From: an uncultured Fluviicola sp.
GTDB lineage: Bacteria > Bacteroidota > Bacteroidia > Flavobacteriales_D > Crocinitomicaceae
DNA length: 46,116 nt
Direction: 5' to 3'
Assembly: GCA_913009205.1 (NCBI GenBank)
Contig: CAJVYC010000021.1
Location: 1 to 46,116 of the forward strand
Position numbers and translations under genes: made by a program. The number at the start of each line of letters is the position of its first letter. The first letter of the stretch is position 1. This document shows positions 45,306 to 46,116 of this stretch, one piece after another. The notes beneath the pieces are model-generated. The model ran no database searches, was not told the DNA's origin, and saw only the letters and a list, made by a program, of their open reading frames with translations.

Positions 45306-45911
45306 TTAAGGTTCGATCGTTCTAAACGTTAAATTTATTCTAGGAATTTTCACTTTTTTTGTTGGTGGTAGACTGTGGAACCAATTTTTTTGGGTTGTAC
45401 CTTTCATTATTAACAAGCTGCCCTTTTCTAAGAAAACAGAAACGGTTTGTTTTGATACTTTGTGTTTAAAGGAAAATTTGCGATCCGCTCCAAAACTTAT
45501 TGAAGCGATCGCACCGTTCTTTTTCAAAGCCTCTTCGTCATCGCTATGCCAGGTCATTCCTTCTTGACCGCTATGATACAGATTAAGTAGGCAAGAGTTA
45601 AATGTTTCGCCTGACTTTTTCTCAATTAATTCTTTTACTTCTAGAAGTTCTTTGGTCCAAGGCAAAGCAGATTTAGTGGTCTTTGAATAGGTGTAATCGA
45701 ACGGTTTGTCGCCATACCATGCTACTTTTCGCTTTGTAATTATCAATTTCCCGAAAATTATTGCCTTGTCGTTTTCCCATTGGATGTTCTTGAACAATTG
45801 TTCGAAGTATTCCTGGGATTTTTTAGTGTTAAGAATTGGACCGTAATAATTTACTTCTCCATCCTCCGGCAATATGTTTGGTATGGTATCGCTGTTAAAT
45901 AAGTCCATCAT
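45306..45911 (-). CDS. AlkB-family 2-oxoglutarate/Fe(II) dioxygenase
   Basis: A 201-residue AlkB homologue. The iron-binding triad is intact: His122 and Asp124 (WHSDDE) and His179 (WFHSLP); the 2-oxoglutarate-binding Arg191 and Arg197 (PRINLTFR) are both there. The flexible nucleotide-recognition lid includes PRx-like KRKVAWYGDKPFDYTYS. AlkB enzymes remove N-methyl groups such as 1-meA and 3-meC from DNA or RNA by oxidation, releasing formaldehyde. The length is close to bacterial and human ALKBH2/3-type members, shorter than E. coli AlkB. It has no adjacent ada. Confidence in the family is high; the preferred substrate is open. Confidence 0.94.
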   Translation of the reverse strand: MMDLFNSDTIPNILPEDGEVNYYGPILNTKKSQEYFEQLFKNIQWENDKAIIFGKLIITKRKVAWYGDKPFDYTYSKTTKSALPWTKELLEVKELIEKKSGETFNSCLLNLYHSGQEGMTWHSDDEEALKKNGAIASISFGADRKFSFKHKVSKQTVSVFLEKGSLLIMKGTTQKNWFHSLPPTKKVKIPRINLTFRTIEP

Positions 45912-46027
45912 TCATCCAACTTTTAAATTTCATTGATTTTTCCCTGCTAAATATAACGTTACCATCAAATTCAGGTAAGAGCTCTAATTTTAATTTCAAG
46001 CGAGCTTGATCAAAGTTGCTTGTACAA

Positions 46028-46056
46028 AAAAAACCAACCCTAAAAGGATTGGTTTT
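46028..46056 (-). terminator. Rho-independent terminator of the tRNA-His transcript
   Basis: On the minus strand AAAACCAATCC (from 46056 to 46046) pairs with GGGTTGGTTTT (from 46040 to 46030) around a 5-nt loop and is followed by more Ts. It begins about 10 nt beyond the tRNA 3' end. Confidence 0.85.
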
Positions 46057-46066
46057 CATCTTTTTG

Positions 46067-46116
46067 GGTGGAAGACGGGATTCGAACCCGCGACCCTCGG
46101 TACCACAAACCGATGC
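46067..46116 (-). tRNA. tRNA-His (GTG anticodon), 3' part; 5' end outside the window
   Basis: The minus strand shows the anticodon stem TCGGT/ACCGA enclosing the loop TTGTGGT, so the anticodon is GTG (His). The T arm is GCGGG-TTCGAAT-CCCGT, and the 3' acceptor strand CTTCCAC is followed by C at the discriminator position, the hallmark of tRNA-His. CCA is not encoded. The D arm and 5' acceptor strand lie past 46116. Confidence 0.92.

Noticed and set aside
1-46116. CRISPR arrays, insertion sequences and prophage
   Set aside because: No regularly spaced direct repeats, transposase, integrase or phage structural frames were seen on either strand.

Overview
The window looks like chromosomal DNA from a low-GC member of the Bacteroidota, most likely order Flavobacteriales. 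The evidence is: three secreted proteins with a C-terminal type IX secretion (T9SS) type A sorting domain (protease 3827-5401, unknown 21826-22662, esterase 44145-45302); a PorX response regulator with PglZ domain (35007-36632); a PorP/SprF family protein (6143-7045); a GldH-like lipoprotein (43472-43939); a lipidated TamA-type Omp85 protein (10517-13174); and promoter -7 boxes of the Bacteroidota TAnnTTTG type. A family such as Crocinitomicaceae is possible but cannot be shown from this sequence alone.

Layout. 1-2853: the tail of a FAD-dependent oxidoreductase and a DUF885 lipoprotein. 2854-9698: an accessory-looking, gene-poor stretch with a secreted subtilase, decayed gene pieces (including a C-terminal fragment of hchA), a PorP/SprF gene and small unknown envelope proteins. 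9762-15711: rRNA/tRNA methyltransferase, divergent tamL, and a UvrD/PcrA helicase. 16241-20917: housekeeping run fbaA, accD, rpsO, pnp. 21173-24000: a small helical protein, a T9SS cargo protein and a glycosyltransferase. 24077-30772 (minus strand): moxR, a surA-like gene, a SurA-like lipoprotein and a double-parvulin ppiD-like gene, then guaB. 30984-33469: a CarboxypepD_reg-like protein, a VTT membrane protein and a POTRA-less Omp85-like barrel. 33679-38918: an HD hydrolase divergent from porX, then tsaE-ald (overlapping by 4 nt) and a stand-alone HsdR-N nuclease-like protein. 39109-46116: a doubly damaged small secreted-protein gene, prfC, a DEAD-box helicase, gldH, a T9SS esterase, alkB and the 3' part of tRNA-His at the window edge.

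Functionally the dominant theme is the outer envelope: export and folding through the periplasm (three parvulin/SurA-type proteins in overlapping genes), insertion of outer-membrane proteins (TamL, second Omp85-like barrel), and T9SS with its regulator, accessory lipoprotein and cargo. The rest is core metabolism, translation and RNA turnover. I found no CRISPR array, intact transposon, prophage or complete defence system. The most unusual signals are gene decay: a chimeric junction between a secreted-protein start and an hchA C-terminus (5630-5998), and a secreted-protein gene with both a poly-T frameshift and an in-frame TGA (39109-39604). Several intergenic spacers are built from similar AT-rich palindromic words.
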